Assembly: GCA_011522725.1 (NCBI GenBank)
Contig: WTIL01000072.1
Location: 1-59,038 of the forward strand
Length of the DNA: 59,038 nucleotides
Source of the DNA: Rhodospirillaceae bacterium
Lineage (GTDB): Bacteria > Pseudomonadota > Alphaproteobacteria > Puniceispirillales > Puniceispirillaceae
Direction: 5' to 3'
Every line of letters begins with the position of its first letter. The stretch's first letter is position 1. Shown piece by piece: positions 26,858-34,545 of this stretch. Position numbers and translations under genes: made by a program. The notes below the pieces were generated by a model, which was given only the letters and a program-made list of their open reading frames with translations, made no database searches and had not been told where the DNA came from.

Positions 26858-27400
26858 ATGGCGGCCTCGCTTGAAATGGTGGCCGTGGTGGCCATGGCCC
26901 GCAACCGTGTGATCGGGGACGGCGCCGGGCTGATCTGGCATCTTCCGGCCGATCTGAAACGGGTCAAGTCGCTGACCATGGGATGCCCGCTGATCATGGG
27001 GCGCCGGACCTGGGATTCCATCGGCCGCGCGCTTCCCGGCCGGGCCAGTGTGGTGATGACGCGAGACGCCACCTGGGCGGCAGAGGGCGCGCTTCGCGCC
27101 GGCGACATGGATGAGGCCCTGGCGCTGTCCCGCGACTGGATCACGGCAACAGACGGCGCGCGACCGGAAATCATCCTGTTCGGCGGCGGCGAGATCTATG
27201 CCGCCGGCATGCCGCTATGCAACCGCATCGAGGCGACGATCGTCGACATCTCGCCGGATGGCGGGCCGAACGCGGCGCTGTTCCCGGCGCTGGACGCATC
27301 GGAATGGAACCACGATGTTCTGGAAGAGGCGGCGGCCGACGGCGAGGTGCCGGGCTATCGCTATGAGCGGTTCACGCGGAAAACACCCGTGACCGTCTGA
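26858..27400 (+). CDS. folA: Dihydrofolate reductase
   Basis: Reduces dihydrofolate to tetrahydrofolate with NADPH. 180 residues with the DHFR landmarks VAVVAMARNRVIGD, LIWHLPADLKRVK, PLIMGRRTWDSIGRALPGR and the cofactor loop LFGGGEIYAAGM. It is coupled to thyA and ends next to the convergent mrp stop, with no bases between the two coding regions. Confidence 0.97.
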   Translation: MAASLEMVAVVAMARNRVIGDGAGLIWHLPADLKRVKSLTMGCPLIMGRRTWDSIGRALPGRASVVMTRDATWAAEGALRAGDMDEALALSRDWITATDGARPEIILFGGGEIYAAGMPLCNRIEATIVDISPDGGPNAALFPALDASEWNHDVLEEAAADGEVPGYRYERFTRKTPVTV

Positions 27401-28510
27401 TCACTCGATCACGATCTTCGGGCCGGCCTTCACTGCGTCGTCCAGCTGGGCCATGACGGCGCCGGCAATGGCGGTGTAGTGCGCGGCATGCGGCCCGCCC
27501 GGATCCTTGGCGACGACGGGCGTGCCTTCATCGGATGTGGCGCGGATGGCCATCTCGAGCGGCACCTCTCCCAGGAACGGGGCGCCGATGCGCGCCGCCT
27601 CGGCGGCCGCGCCGCCGTGACCGAAGATATCGTGACGGCTGCCACAGTCGGTGCAGATGAAGTGGCTCATATTCTCGATGATGCCGAGTACCGGCACATT
27701 CACCTTGCGGAACATGTTCAGGCCCTTGCGGGCATCGATCAGCGCCAGGTCCTGCGGTGTCGAGACGATCACCGCGCCGGACAGCGCCGCGCGCTGCGAG
27801 AGGGTCAGCTGGGCATCTCCGGTGCCGGGCGGCATGTCGATGATCAGCACGTCGAGATTGTCCCAGGCGACGTCGCGCAGCATCTGCTCGATCGCGCTCA
27901 TCACCATCGGGCCGCGCCAGATGGTCGGCGCGTCCTCGGCGACCAGATAGCCGATCGACATGGTCTGCAGGCCCCAGGCCTCGATCGGGTAGATTTTCTT
28001 GCCGTCGCTCTGCGGTTTCTTGTTCTGCCCGATCAGGCGGGGGAGGGACGGGCCGTATATATCGGCGTCGAGAATGCCGACGCGCTGGCCGGTGGCGGCG
28101 ATTGCCAGCGCCAGATTGATTGATGTGGTCGATTTGCCGACCCCGCCCTTGCCCGAGGCAACGGCGATCAGATGGCGCGCCGGCTTCAGCGGCTCGTTCG
28201 AGGCAGGCTGGCCGCTGCCAATGGGCTTGCCGGGCGGTGTGTCGCCCGCGCCGGCCGCCTGATGGGCGGTCAGCATGGCGGTCGCCGACAGCACGCCGTC
28301 GAGCGCGCGCACGGCGCTCTCGCTGGCATTGCGTATCTGGTCGGCATGGTCCTTCTCGGACGGGTCGATTTCAATGGTAAAGCCGACATGGCCGTCCTTG
28401 ATGACGATGCCCGAGACCTGTCCTCCGGCGACGAGATCGCGGTCGCGGCCGGGGGTCGTCACGGTGGCGAGTGCGGTCGAGACCTGCTGCTCTGTCAATT
28501 CATTGGCCAT
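27401..28510 (-). CDS. mrp: Mrp/ApbC-family iron-sulfur cluster carrier ATPase
   Basis: Cytoplasmic P-loop protein that binds and transfers Fe-S clusters. In 369 residues there is an N-terminal MIP18/DUF59-type domain (about 1-90), a variable linker, then the deviant Walker A ASGKGGVGKST, DADIYGPSLPRL, IDMPPGTGDAQLTL, and the cluster-binding CXXC in FICTDCGSRHDIFG. I start at the ATG at 28510, where the domain begins; an upstream extension has no family similarity. It is divergent from hflK. Confidence 0.95.
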   Translation of the reverse strand: MANELTEQQVSTALATVTTPGRDRDLVAGGQVSGIVIKDGHVGFTIEIDPSEKDHADQIRNASESAVRALDGVLSATAMLTAHQAAGAGDTPPGKPIGSGQPASNEPLKPARHLIAVASGKGGVGKSTTSINLALAIAATGQRVGILDADIYGPSLPRLIGQNKKPQSDGKKIYPIEAWGLQTMSIGYLVAEDAPTIWRGPMVMSAIEQMLRDVAWDNLDVLIIDMPPGTGDAQLTLSQRAALSGAVIVSTPQDLALIDARKGLNMFRKVNVPVLGIIENMSHFICTDCGSRHDIFGHGGAAAEAARIGAPFLGEVPLEMAIRATSDEGTPVVAKDPGGPHAAHYTAIAGAVMAQLDDAVKAGPKIVIE

Positions 28511-28511
28511 G

Positions 28512-28540
28512 CTTGAAATCACCAGCTTTCGTGCAAATAT
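28512..28540 (+). promoter_or_regulatory. Possible heat-shock (RpoH-type) promoter for hflK-hflC-degP
   Basis: CTTGAA at 28512-28517, a 16-base spacer, and CAAATAT at 28534-28540 resemble the alphaproteobacterial RpoH pattern. It lies about 170 bases before hflK, an operon that is heat-shock controlled in many bacteria. The -10 match is weak. Confidence 0.35.
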
Positions 28541-28713
28541 GATGTGAACTTGAGGGGGACATAGTTCGTCCGGACCGGTTTTGCAACAAAAGCGGCAACA
28601 CCGGCGAGGACGGCTGGGTCTTCTCATGGCTTTCCGGCGCTTCGCAGGCCCGTTCCGAAGGACGTGTTTCGGGCGCCAACAGACAAACTCTAGTGCGACG
28701 GAGTAGGCACATC

Positions 28714-29832
28714 ATGCCATGGAATAATCAGGGCGGTGGCGGCGACGACGGCGGCCCGTGGGGTAACCCGGGCGGCGGTGGCCGTGGCGGCGGCGGCAAT
28801 GGCGGAAGCCCTTGGGGCCAGGGGGGCGGCGGTTCGCCGCAGGATATCGACAAGGTGGTCAGGCAGGGGCGCGAGGCGCTCGGCCGGATGCTGCCGTCCG
28901 GCGGCAAGTCGCTTTCACTGCTCTTGATCGTGGCAATCGCGATCTGGGCGCTGACCGGCTTCTACCGGGTCAACCCGCAGCAGCAGGGCGTCGTCCTGCG
29001 GTTCGGCGAATGGGTCCGCACGACCGCGCCGGGACTGCATTATCACATTCCCTATCCGATCGAGGCCGTGATGACCCCCGAGGTCACGCGCGACAACCGT
29101 ATCGAGATCGGCTTCCGCGACGTCAGCGGCAACAGCTCCTCGCGCCGTGACATTGCTGACGAAAGTCAGATGATCACCGGTGACGAGAATATCGTCGACA
29201 TCGACTTTGTCGTCTTCTGGCGCATTTCCGATGCCGGCCAGTATCTGTTCAACCTCGCCGAACCAGACGACACCATCAAGGTGGCCGCCGAGGCGGTGAT
29301 GCGCGAGATCATCGGCCGCACGCCGATCCAGACGGCCCTGACCGAGGGACGTCAGGACATTCAGGCGCAGGCCCGTGCGCAGCTGCAGGAGCTTCTTGAT
29401 GAATACGGCTCAGGCGTGCGTGTGCGCGATGTGCAGCTTCTGGCTGTCGATCCGCCGGGTGACGTTATCGACGCGTTCAACGAGGTCCAGCGTGCCCGTC
29501 AGGACCGCGACAGGCTGAAGAACGAGGCCGAGGCGTTCCGGAACGACATCGTGCCGCGGGCGCGTGGTGCGGCAGCCAAGCTGGTTGCCGAGGCCGAGGC
29601 GTACCGCGCCGAAGTCGTCAACCGCGCGGCTGGTGACGCGTCGCGCTTCGATCAGGTCTATCAGGCCTATCAGGCGAACCCCGATGTCACCAAGGAACGT
29701 ATCTATATCGAAACGGTCGAGGAAATCTTCTCCAACGTCGAGAAGATCATCATCGACGAGCCTGCCGGTGGCAGCGGCGTTGTGCCGTACCTGCCTCTGC
29801 GCGAGCTGAACAAGAAGTCGGGAGGAAACTGA
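28714..29832 (+). CDS. hflK: HflK, subunit of the HflKC regulator of FtsH
   Basis: Membrane-anchored SPFH/Band-7 protein that forms the HflKC cage around the FtsH protease. The 372 residues start with a cytoplasmic Gly-rich region (about 7-40), one membrane helix (about 66-84, SLSLLLIVAIAIWALTG), then the periplasmic SPFH domain opening NPQQQGVVLRFGEW and a helical coiled-coil with AEAEAYRAEVVNRA. It lies one base before hflC, which has a strong GGAGG. Confidence 0.96.
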   Translation: MPWNNQGGGGDDGGPWGNPGGGGRGGGGNGGSPWGQGGGGSPQDIDKVVRQGREALGRMLPSGGKSLSLLLIVAIAIWALTGFYRVNPQQQGVVLRFGEWVRTTAPGLHYHIPYPIEAVMTPEVTRDNRIEIGFRDVSGNSSSRRDIADESQMITGDENIVDIDFVVFWRISDAGQYLFNLAEPDDTIKVAAEAVMREIIGRTPIQTALTEGRQDIQAQARAQLQELLDEYGSGVRVRDVQLLAVDPPGDVIDAFNEVQRARQDRDRLKNEAEAFRNDIVPRARGAAAKLVAEAEAYRAEVVNRAAGDASRFDQVYQAYQANPDVTKERIYIETVEEIFSNVEKIIIDEPAGGSGVVPYLPLRELNKKSGGN

Positions 29833-29833
29833 C

Positions 29834-30712
29834 ATGGGTGCCACTCGTCTTGTCTCTCTCATCGTTGGCGCCTTGCTGATCGTGGCAAGCTTCAGCGCGT
29901 TTTTCACCGTCAACCAGACGCAGCAGGCGCTGGTGCTCCAGTTCGGCGAGCCGAAACGGACCATCCAGGAGCCGGGGCTCGCCTTCAAGTTGCCGTTCAT
30001 CCAGGACGTCATCTATTACGAAAAGCGTGTTCTCAGCCTGATCCCGCAGGATGCCGAAGAGGTGATCCTGTCCGACCAGAAACGCCTTCAGGTGGATGCT
30101 TACGCCCGCTACCAGATCGAAGACCCGCTGCTGTTCTACCAGACAGTTCGCAACGAGCTTGGCGCGCGCGGACGGCTTGAGGCCATCATCGACTCGTCGG
30201 TTCGTCGGGCTCTCGGTCGCGAAACACTCGCCTCGATCCTGACCGGCCAGCGGAACGACATCACCCGCTCGATCGGTGAAGAGGTGAATGCCTCGGTGTC
30301 GTCTCTCGGCATCAGGATCATTGATGTGCGCCTGCGCCGCGCCGACTATCCGACGGCGACGAGCCAGAACATCTTCAACCGGATGAAGTCCGAGCGTGAA
30401 CGCGAGGCCAAGGAGTTCCGCGCCACGGGTGAGGAAGAAGCGCAAAAGATCCGCGCCGATGCCGAAAAGACCCGTACCGTGATCATTTCCGAGGCGCAGC
30501 GTGAAGCCCAGCAGACCCGCGGTGAGGGCGATGGCGAGGCGATCAAGATCTATGCCGACAGCTTTGGTCAGGACGCCGAGTTCTTCGCCTTCTACCGCTC
30601 GATGGAAGCCTATCGCAAATCCATTGGCAACAGCGACACATCGATGGTCCTGTCGCCCGACAGCAGCTTCTTCCGCTTCTTCAAGGACAAGAGCGGCGAC
30701 GCGCAGAAATAA
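29834..30712 (+). CDS. hflC: HflC, subunit of the HflKC regulator of FtsH
   Basis: 292-residue partner of HflK. It has an N-terminal membrane anchor (LVSLIVGALLIVASFSAFF), then the SPFH domain beginning NQTQQALVLQFGEPKR, and a long charged helical segment (MKSERERE, EEAQKIRADAEKT, EAQREAQQTRGEGDGEAIKIYA) typical of HflC. GGAGG lies 8 bases before the ATG. Transcript continues toward degP, with a hairpin between. Confidence 0.96.
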   Translation: MGATRLVSLIVGALLIVASFSAFFTVNQTQQALVLQFGEPKRTIQEPGLAFKLPFIQDVIYYEKRVLSLIPQDAEEVILSDQKRLQVDAYARYQIEDPLLFYQTVRNELGARGRLEAIIDSSVRRALGRETLASILTGQRNDITRSIGEEVNASVSSLGIRIIDVRLRRADYPTATSQNIFNRMKSEREREAKEFRATGEEEAQKIRADAEKTRTVIISEAQREAQQTRGEGDGEAIKIYADSFGQDAEFFAFYRSMEAYRKSIGNSDTSMVLSPDSSFFRFFKDKSGDAQK

Positions 30713-30766
30713 ACACATACCTGCCATGTTTTGGTCACGGAACGTGGCTTTCATTCAGGCAGGAGG

Positions 30767-30787
30767 CGGGGGCATCCGGTGCCCCCG
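30767..30787 (+). terminator. Hairpin between hflC and degP
   Basis: CGGGGGCA/TGCCCCCG forms a perfect 8-bp stem with a TCCGG loop, followed by a pyrimidine-rich but not T-only tail. It may cut down read-through from hflKC into degP or protect the hflKC mRNA. Confidence 0.5.
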
Positions 30788-30825
30788 TCATTCGTTCTCA
30801 AGATGCTCAGAGGAGATCTGAATCA

Positions 30826-32262
30826 ATGCTGATGCGGTTGCTCCGCCCGCTTCCGGCGCTTGCCGGCGCGGCGATCATGTTTGTAACTCTCGATATCAGT
30901 GCCGCCGAGCGGCCCGACAGCTTTGCCGACCAGGCAGAGGCGCTGTCCCCGGCGGTGGTGAATATTTCGACGACAACCATCGTCAATGACGGTCCGTCGG
31001 CTGATATGCCGCAATTCCCGCCCGGCTCGCCGTTCGAGGATTTCTTCCGCAATTTCGGCGATGACAATCGCCAGCGTCGCGCCTCGTCGCTGGGATCGGG
31101 ATTCATCATCGATGATGCCGGCATCGTCGTGACGAACTTTCATGTGATCGAGAATGCCGAGGAAATCACCGTCACACTCGCCGACGAGACGACATTCGTG
31201 GCGGAAGTGCTGGGCCAGGACCAGAAGACGGATATCGCCGTGCTGAAGATCGATCCCGGCGACACGCAGCTGACAGCAGTGCCGTTCGGCGACTCGGACA
31301 ACCTGCGGGTCGGTGACTGGGTGCTTGCCATCGGCAATCCGTTCGGGCTTGGCGGCACGGTAACGGCCGGCATTGTCTCGGCGCGTGGCCGTGATATCGG
31401 CAATGGTCCCTATGACGATTTCATCCAGACAGACGCGTCTATCAACCGGGGCAACTCCGGCGGCCCGCTGTTCAATCTCGACGGTGAGGTGATCGGCATC
31501 AACACGGCGATTTTCTCGCAATCCGGCGGCTCGGTGGGCATCGGTTTCGCGATCTCCTCGAACCTTGCCAAGCGTGTGACGCAGCAGCTTGCCGAATATG
31601 GCACGACCCGCCGCGGCTGGCTTGGCGTGTTCATTCAGGAAGTCACGCCCGAGATCGCTGAATCGCTCGGCCTCGACGAGGCGGGTGGAGCCCTTGTGAG
31701 CTCGGTCAATGACAAGAGCCCGGCCAAGGCGGCGGGTCTCGAGCCGGGTGACGTTATCACCAGCTTCGACGGCAAGAAGATCGACAGGATGCGCGATCTG
31801 CCGCGCATCGTTGCCGAGACCGATATCGGTGCCACTGTCGATGTCGAACTTGTTCGCAACGGCAGCGAGATGACTGTTCAGGTCACGCTTGGCGAGCTTG
31901 AAAAGGCCGAGCTTGTCGGCCTGATCGGCGAAGGCGAGCAGGAAACCGGCAGCGCCGAGAGCTTTGACAAGCTGGGCTTTGCGGTCGAGGATCTGACCGC
32001 TGCCCTCGCCGAGGAGTACGGCCTTGATCCGGAAACGCGTGGCGTGATCGTCACCGAGGTGGTCGAGGGTGGCCCGGCATTCGCCAAGGGCCTCGAGGTC
32101 GGCAATATCATCAAACGGTTCGGCCAGCGGCGGGTCGAGGATGCGGCTGATCTTGCCAAATCCGTCGCCGAAACGCAGGAGGCCGGCCGCGCCGGTGTCC
32201 TGTTGCTGGTCGAGAGCGATGGCCGTGAACGCTTTATCCAGATCGGTTTCGCCAAGGAGTAA
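30826..32262 (+). CDS. degP: Periplasmic serine endoprotease of the DegP/HtrA family
   Basis: Quality-control protease of the envelope, 478 residues. A signal peptide (about 1-27, ending ISAAE) is followed by the trypsin-like domain with His106 (VTNFHVIEN), Asp136 (QKTDIAVL) and Ser211 (INRGNSGGPLF), then two PDZ domains (GWLGVFIQEVTP onward, and from about 365). Strong AGGAGA precedes the ATG. The triad His follows Phe instead of the usual Asn. It follows hflKC, the common alphaproteobacterial order. Confidence 0.95.
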   Translation: MLMRLLRPLPALAGAAIMFVTLDISAAERPDSFADQAEALSPAVVNISTTTIVNDGPSADMPQFPPGSPFEDFFRNFGDDNRQRRASSLGSGFIIDDAGIVVTNFHVIENAEEITVTLADETTFVAEVLGQDQKTDIAVLKIDPGDTQLTAVPFGDSDNLRVGDWVLAIGNPFGLGGTVTAGIVSARGRDIGNGPYDDFIQTDASINRGNSGGPLFNLDGEVIGINTAIFSQSGGSVGIGFAISSNLAKRVTQQLAEYGTTRRGWLGVFIQEVTPEIAESLGLDEAGGALVSSVNDKSPAKAAGLEPGDVITSFDGKKIDRMRDLPRIVAETDIGATVDVELVRNGSEMTVQVTLGELEKAELVGLIGEGEQETGSAESFDKLGFAVEDLTAALAEEYGLDPETRGVIVTEVVEGGPAFAKGLEVGNIIKRFGQRRVEDAADLAKSVAETQEAGRAGVLLLVESDGRERFIQIGFAKE

Positions 32263-32291
32263 GTTCCGGCGTACCACATGGGAAATTAAAG

Positions 32292-32318
32292 AAGGCCGGC
32301 CATTGTGCCGGCCTTTTT
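32292..32318. terminator. Intrinsic terminator between degP and serB
   Basis: AAGGCCGGC pairs perfectly with GCCGGCCTT around a CATTGT loop and ends in TTTTT at 32314-32318. On the opposite strand the stem is followed by CTTCTTTAATTT, so it may also serve the convergent serB gene. Confidence 0.85.
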
Positions 32319-32345
32319 CATGGGTGGCAGGATCGGGAAATGTCG

Positions 32346-33239
32346 TCAGCCGGAGATGAACGCGTCGGCTGTGTATCCCTGAAGATACAGCAGCCCGGTC
32401 AGATCGGTGTGGTTCAGCTGTAGCGGAATCTTCTCGCGAAGCAGCGGCTTGCCGTGGAAGGCGACGCCAAACCCGGCGGCCTCGAGCATGTCCAGATCGT
32501 TCGCCCCGTCACCGATACAGGCCGCCTCGGCCGGGGCAATGCCAAGCTCGGCGCAATAATGGGCCAGGTATCGGGCTTTTGCGCCGCTGTCGAGGACCGG
32601 CTTGCGCACCTTGCCAAGCAGCTTGCCGCCCTCGATTTCCAGATGGTTGGCGTGGGTGCCGGTAAAGCCGCATCGCTCCGCGACCGGTGCGGTGATGACG
32701 GTAAAACCGCCCGATACCAGATAGCAGCTGGCGCCGGCCGCGCGCATTGTCCTGACAAGGGTGGTCGCGCCGCCGGAGAACTCCACTTCGGCCAGCGCCT
32801 CGTCGACAAGGCTGGCCGGCTTGCCGGCAAACAGGGCAAGCCGCGCATCGAGTGCCTGCTCGAAATCCAGTTCGCCGCGCATGGCGCGTGTCGTGATCGG
32901 CAGTATGTCATCCGCGATGCCGGCAAGCCGCGCCATGTCGTCGAGCGATTCCGAGGTGATGACGGTGCTGTCCATATCGGCGATTAGAAGCTGTTTCCTG
33001 CGGCCCTCCGACGGAACGATGTTCACATCGATGCCCTGCAAATCGCCGCGCGCGCGAAGCGTTGCCATGCCATCGACATCGACAGTTGCCGGCAACGGCA
33101 GGTCGAGCGCATGCGCCTCGTCAAGCACGCGAACAGCTGCCAGGTCTGCGTCAATGCCCGCGGCACCCAGAATGCCGCTGGCAATTTCAGCTGTGACGCT
33201 GCCGCGTGTAGAGCTTGAAAATACGGCTGTCTGATGCAA
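32346..33239 (-). CDS. serB: Phosphoserine phosphatase SerB
   Basis: Last step of serine synthesis: hydrolyses phosphoserine. The 297-residue HAD enzyme has the nucleophile motif LIADMDSTVI, the cap region LDFEQALDARLALF, the Ser motif YLVSGGFTVI and the metal-binding CIGDGANDLDML. The first about 80 residues form an N-terminal extension as in E. coli SerB. No ATG or GTG occurs near the family N-terminus; the likely start is the TTG at 33239, with AAGG about 10 bases upstream. It is divergent from miaA. Confidence 0.92.
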   Translation of the reverse strand: MHQTAVFSSSTRGSVTAEIASGILGAAGIDADLAAVRVLDEAHALDLPLPATVDVDGMATLRARGDLQGIDVNIVPSEGRRKQLLIADMDSTVITSESLDDMARLAGIADDILPITTRAMRGELDFEQALDARLALFAGKPASLVDEALAEVEFSGGATTLVRTMRAAGASCYLVSGGFTVITAPVAERCGFTGTHANHLEIEGGKLLGKVRKPVLDSGAKARYLAHYCAELGIAPAEAACIGDGANDLDMLEAAGFGVAFHGKPLLREKIPLQLNHTDLTGLLYLQGYTADAFISG

Positions 33240-33339
33240 TGGTTCGCGGCCTTTTTCGCGGTTGGCGTTTCCCGAACGCCTTTCTCGGTGCGGCGTCTTC
33301 GGGCAGGATTGTCCTGCGACCGGTAAAGCACAGAACCAG

Positions 33340-34293
33340 ATGACTGACCACAGCGAAATCGCGCAGGCCGTCGCGGCGGGGCGCTATATCATGATTTGCG
33401 GACCGACAGCGGCCGGCAAGTCGGCGGCGGCTCTGGCTCTTGCCGAGCAAGTCGGCGGCACGGTGATCAATGCGGACTCGATGCAGGTCTATAGCGACCT
33501 TCGCGTGGTGACGGCGCGGCCCGGCCCAGATGACGAGGCACGGGCGCCGCACCGTCTCTACGGCATTGTCGATGGCGGCGAGCGTGCCTCGGTTGCAAGC
33601 TGGCTGGACCTTGCCGCCGAGGCGGTTGACGAGGCGCGCAACGCCGGCAGCCTGCCGATCATCGTCGGTGGCACCGGCATGTATCTGCAGGCGGCGCGCG
33701 ACGGCATCGCGCCGATCCCCGAGGTTCCGGCGGAGATTCACCAGGCCTGCCTCGACGAGCTGGCGGCGCGTGGCGGCGCGGCCTTTCGCGAAGAATTGTC
33801 AAAGCTCGACGAGGAGACCGCCTCGAGGTTGTTCGACGGGGACAGCCAGCGGCTTGTCCGTGCGATGGGAGTCGTGCGGGCCACGGGGCGGCCGATCAGC
33901 GCATGGCAGTCCGACCCGCATCAGGGCGCTCTGGCAGGAGAGGCGGTTGCGATTTCCGTTATGCCGCCGCGTGCCGATACCTATGCGCGGATCGACCGGC
34001 GCTTTGCGCAGATGATGGAGGAGGGCGCCGTCGAGGAGGTCGAGGCGCTTGCAGAACGTGGTCTCGATCCGTCGTTGCCGGTGATGAAGGCCATCGGAGT
34101 CCGTGAAATCCTTGCGATGCAAGCCGGCGAGATCAGCCGTGGCCGCGCCATTGAACTTGCCAGCCGTGACAGCCGGCATTACGCAAAACGCCAGATGACA
34201 TGGATTCGGAATAATTATCGTGCACAAATTAGTATTGATGAGAAATTTTCGACAAGATTCGTAAAAGAAATCTTTTCAATTCTGTTAAAATAA
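33340..34293 (+). CDS. miaA: tRNA dimethylallyltransferase MiaA
   Basis: Adds the isopentenyl group to A37 of tRNAs reading UNN codons. The 317 residues show the P-loop ICGPTAAGKSAAAL, the catalytic region INADSMQVYSDLRVVTARP, the GGTGMYLQA loop, DGDSQRLVRA, and the C-terminal GVREIL and HYAKRQMTWIRN. The frame extends upstream to a TTG at 33262; the ATG at 33340 fits the family N-terminus. The last 30 codons are markedly AT-rich compared with the rest of the gene. Confidence 0.95.
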   Translation: MTDHSEIAQAVAAGRYIMICGPTAAGKSAAALALAEQVGGTVINADSMQVYSDLRVVTARPGPDDEARAPHRLYGIVDGGERASVASWLDLAAEAVDEARNAGSLPIIVGGTGMYLQAARDGIAPIPEVPAEIHQACLDELAARGGAAFREELSKLDEETASRLFDGDSQRLVRAMGVVRATGRPISAWQSDPHQGALAGEAVAISVMPPRADTYARIDRRFAQMMEEGAVEEVEALAERGLDPSLPVMKAIGVREILAMQAGEISRGRAIELASRDSRHYAKRQMTWIRNNYRAQISIDEKFSTRFVKEIFSILLK

Positions 34294-34295
34294 AG

Positions 34296-34325
34296 TTGAC
34301 CACTCTTCATTTTCTGCGATATACA
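34296..34325 (+). promoter_or_regulatory. Sigma-70-type promoter for the ilv operon
   Basis: TTGACC (34296-34301) and TATACA (34320-34325) are 18 bases apart, inside an AT-rich stretch right after miaA and about 220 bases before ilvB. This leaves a long, structured leader. Confidence 0.65.
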
Positions 34326-34545
34326 CTCCGCATTGGCGGGGATTCCGGTTCCTGCCTAGGGTTTCACAATTTAAGCCAGCGCAAGGATCGCACCTCCCGA
34401 AACGGCGGTGTGCCCCCAATCTTTTGTCGCTGGTGAAGGGAGTCCGGGTGACGGGAAAGCGCCCGGACAGGACTGACAGATTAACGACGGCGTAAAGTCC
34501 AGACGTGACAAAGCGCCTGGACGTGACAAAGCAAGGAACAGGACG
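34326..34545 (+). promoter_or_regulatory. Structured leader of the ilvB operon with 13-bp direct repeats
   Basis: After the promoter lie about 210 untranslated bases. GTCCGGG/CCCGGAC and GTCCAG/CTGGAC can form hairpins, and GACGTGACAAAGC occurs twice, at 34502-34514 and 34520-34532, just before the ilvB ribosome-binding site. The first copy lies inside the loop of the GTCCAG hairpin. I see no clear leader peptide rich in Ile, Leu or Val and no T-run after the hairpins, so classical attenuation is not demonstrated. Confidence 0.5.

Noticed and set aside
28731-28840. Gly-rich GGC/GGT run as a repeat element
   Set aside because: It encodes the glycine-rich N-terminus usual for HflK and is not an independent repeat.
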